Below the pieces are notes generated by a model. That model saw only the letters and a list, made by a program, of their open reading frames with translations, was not told where the DNA came from and made no database searches. A DNA stretch of 64,000 nt from Kaistia defluvii (lineage in GTDB: Bacteria; Pseudomonadota; Alphaproteobacteria; Rhizobiales; Kaistiaceae): NCBI RefSeq assembly GCF_040548815.1, contig NZ_JBEPSM010000006.1, forward strand, positions 1-64,000, given 5' to 3'. The first letter of the stretch is position 1; each line of letters starts with the position of its first letter. Below are positions 62,581-64,000 of the stretch, piece after piece. The position numbers and the translations under genes are program-made.

Positions 62581-62838
62581 ATGGCCGAAGTGATCATCTA
62601 CACCCGGCAGGCCTGCGGATATTGTTCGTCCGCCAAGCGCCTTCTGGACAAGAAAGGCGTTGCCTATGTCGAATTCGACGCCACCGGAAAGCCGGAACTC
62701 CGCCAGGAAATGATCGAGCGCGCCAAGGGGCGCGCAACGTTCCCGCAGATTTTCATCGGCGGGACGCATGTTGGGGGCTGCGACGACCTGCACGATCTCG
62801 AGGGGCAGGGCCGCCTGGATCTGCTTCTGGCGTCCTGA
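62581..62838 (+). CDS. grxC: Glutaredoxin 3 (GrxC type)
   Basis: ATG 62581 (85 residues). The active site is CGYC (residues 12-15) in YTRQACGYCSSAKRLL, then the cis-Pro in ATFPQIFIGGTHVGGCDDLH. It is a dithiol glutaredoxin that reduces disulfides with glutathione. It is between comF and the nitrilase gene on the same strand. Confidence 0.95.
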   Translation: MAEVIIYTRQACGYCSSAKRLLDKKGVAYVEFDATGKPELRQEMIERAKGRATFPQIFIGGTHVGGCDDLHDLEGQGRLDLLLAS

Positions 62839-62878
62839 CGGGCGCCGCTTTCATTTTATTCAATCAAGGAGAGAGCCG

Positions 62879-63730
62879 ATGACGAGCTTCAAAGCGGCTT
62901 GCGTCCAGATGCGCAGCGGGCGTTCGGTGGCGGCGAATGTCGACGATGCCGAGGCTCTGATCCGGGCGGCGGCGGCAGCCGGGGCCGGCTATGTGCTGAC
63001 CCCGGAAATGACGACCATCCTCGACCGCGACAAGGAAGCGCTGCTCGCGGCGATCGGCCCGGAAGAGATCGACACGTCGCTGCAGCGGTTCCGCGAGATC
63101 GCGCGCGAACTGGGCATTCATCTCCATATCGGCTCGATGGCGATCAAGCTTGCCGACGATCACATCGCCAACCGCTCTTTCCTGATCGCGCCGAATGGCG
63201 CCGTCATCGGCCGCTATGACAAGATCCACATGTTCGATGTCGATCTTTCCGGCGGCGAAAGCTATCGCGAATCCGCGACCTATCGCGCCGGCGATACCGC
63301 CATCGTCGCCGACCTGCCCTGGACCAAGATCGGCCTGACGATCTGCTACGATGTCCGCTTCCCGGCCCTGCACCGGACGCTGGCCAAGGCCGGCGCCGCC
63401 GTGCTGGCCGTACCCGCCGCCTTCACCAAGAAGACCGGCGAGGCGCATTGGCACGTGCTGCTGCGCTCGCGGGCGATCGAGACCGGCTCCTATGTCGTGG
63501 CGGCGGCGCAGGCCGGCCATCATGAAGACGGCCGCGACACCTATGGCCACAGCATGATCGTCGATCCCTGGGGCAAGATCCTGGCGGAGGCCGATGACCA
63601 GCCCGGCTTCATCATCGCCGAGATCGATCCGGCCTTTTCCGCCTCGGCGCGCCAGGCCATTCCGGCGCTCGCCAATGCGCGCGATTTTGCGCTGCCCGAG
63701 ATGCCCCAGGTTGGCAGCTTCGTGAACTGA
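62879..63730 (+). CDS. Carbon-nitrogen hydrolase (nitrilase superfamily, Nit1-like)
   Basis: ATG 62879 (283 residues), with AAGGAGAG upstream. The catalytic triad is Glu43 (LTPEMTT), Lys115 (YDKIHMF) and Cys156 (TICYDVRFP). The overall pattern is that of Nit1/Nit2-type amidases, probably deaminated glutathione amidase. Its place just after glutaredoxin supports a role in glutathione repair. Confidence 0.9.
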   Translation: MTSFKAACVQMRSGRSVAANVDDAEALIRAAAAAGAGYVLTPEMTTILDRDKEALLAAIGPEEIDTSLQRFREIARELGIHLHIGSMAIKLADDHIANRSFLIAPNGAVIGRYDKIHMFDVDLSGGESYRESATYRAGDTAIVADLPWTKIGLTICYDVRFPALHRTLAKAGAAVLAVPAAFTKKTGEAHWHVLLRSRAIETGSYVVAAAQAGHHEDGRDTYGHSMIVDPWGKILAEADDQPGFIIAEIDPAFSASARQAIPALANARDFALPEMPQVGSFVN

Positions 63731-63746
63731 TCCCCATATAGATGTC

Positions 63747-64000
63747 ATGATCCGATACAATCTCGTCTGTACGGGCGGACACGACTTCGAAAGCTGGTTT
63801 CGCGACGCGGCGGCCTTTGACAAGGCCGCCAAGGCGAAGGCCGTGACCTGCCCGGAATGCGGCACCAGCGATGTCGTGAAGGCCTTGATGGCGCCGTCCG
63901 TTTCGACGGCGCGCAAGCGAGAGGCGGCGGCCGTGAAGGTCGCCGCGCCGGACCCGCGCCAGGCGGCTATGGTCGAGATGATGCGCAAGCTGCGCGCGCA
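63747..64000 (+). CDS. DUF1178 protein (partial)
   Basis: ATG 63747 opens a frame that runs off the window after 84 codons. The product begins MIRYNLVCTGGHDFESWFRD and has a CPECG motif (KAVTCPECGTSDVVKALMAP), so a zinc ribbon is likely (first Cys pair CTGGH). This is DUF1178, of unknown function, found after glutaredoxin and nitrilase genes in many alphaproteobacteria. Confidence 0.88.
   Translation, partial: MIRYNLVCTGGHDFESWFRDAAAFDKAAKAKAVTCPECGTSDVVKALMAPSVSTARKREAAAVKVAAPDPRQAAMVEMMRKLRA

Overview
The window is a high-GC, densely coded stretch of an alphaproteobacterial chromosome, most likely from the order Hyphomicrobiales (Rhizobiales). This rests on gene order and gene type: an Suv3-type helicase, S4 protein, fdxA and carD in a row; cobS and cobT beside a DnaJ-type protein and bolA; secA divergent from a parvulin, then argJ, a GNAT protein and mutT; and an RpoH-type sigma factor. 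A position near Kaistia is possible but is only a guess. I recognised no rRNA, tRNA, CRISPR array, prophage or insertion sequence.

Layout. 1-0.9 kb: the start of an unrecognised gene and a decayed porin. 0.97-3.7 kb: a copper-handling trio (Cys-rich exported protein, YcnI-like protein, CopC-CopD fusion). 3.7-9.4 kb: a NIPSNAP protein and a cytochrome c gene followed by an aa3-type oxidase operon with two subunit III-like proteins and a subunit IV. 9.4-12.5 kb: a solitary BrnA-like protein with a near-ideal CRP-type site, then a cystathionine beta-synthase / gamma-lyase operon on the minus strand. 12.8-22.6 kb: a sugar-uptake island with two complete sets of binding protein plus two permeases but no ATPase, followed by a PIG-L protein, a ROK kinase, a GntR/UTRA regulator and a SIS-domain protein. 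23-30.3 kb: OsmC, a nucleoside deaminase, a five-gene peptide-type ABC transporter and a UPF0303 protein. 30.3-30.9 kb: a nest of dispersed repeats. 31-37.2 kb: rpoH, carD, fdxA, an S4 protein and a large RNA helicase. 37.2-38.5 kb: a gene-free, repeat-bearing stretch. 38.5-50.6 kb: DUF3108, rpmB, yhhQ, a short DnaB-like ATPase, a phytase/esterase-like protein, cobT, cobS, a J protein, bolA, an L,D-transpeptidase, accA, xerD and a 49-residue membrane protein. 50.8-64 kb: aroK, aroB, a Popeye-like protein, secA, a parvulin, argJ, GNAT, mutT, a Flp pilin, an NDUFAF5-like protein, comF, a glutaredoxin, a nitrilase-family amidase and a DUF1178 start.

The most interesting region is the sugar island. 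Its two transport operons each carry a 22-bp imperfect palindrome with half-site TTATgACGT at the promoter, which suggests one regulator, probably the GntR protein in the island. Two of its enzymes have altered active sites: the PIG-L protein has Phe in place of the catalytic Asp of the HPDD motif, and the ROK protein lacks the Glu, His and zinc cysteines of its family. This points to an uptake and modification route for an unidentified (amino-)sugar. Other notable items are the orphan BrnA-like gene under a CRP-type operator, the Popeye-like protein with an altered nucleotide site, the orphan Flp pilin and the stand-alone DnaB-C-type ATPase.

Three families of palindromic dispersed repeat occur in most long intergenic gaps, and one copy sits inside the first sugar transport operon.
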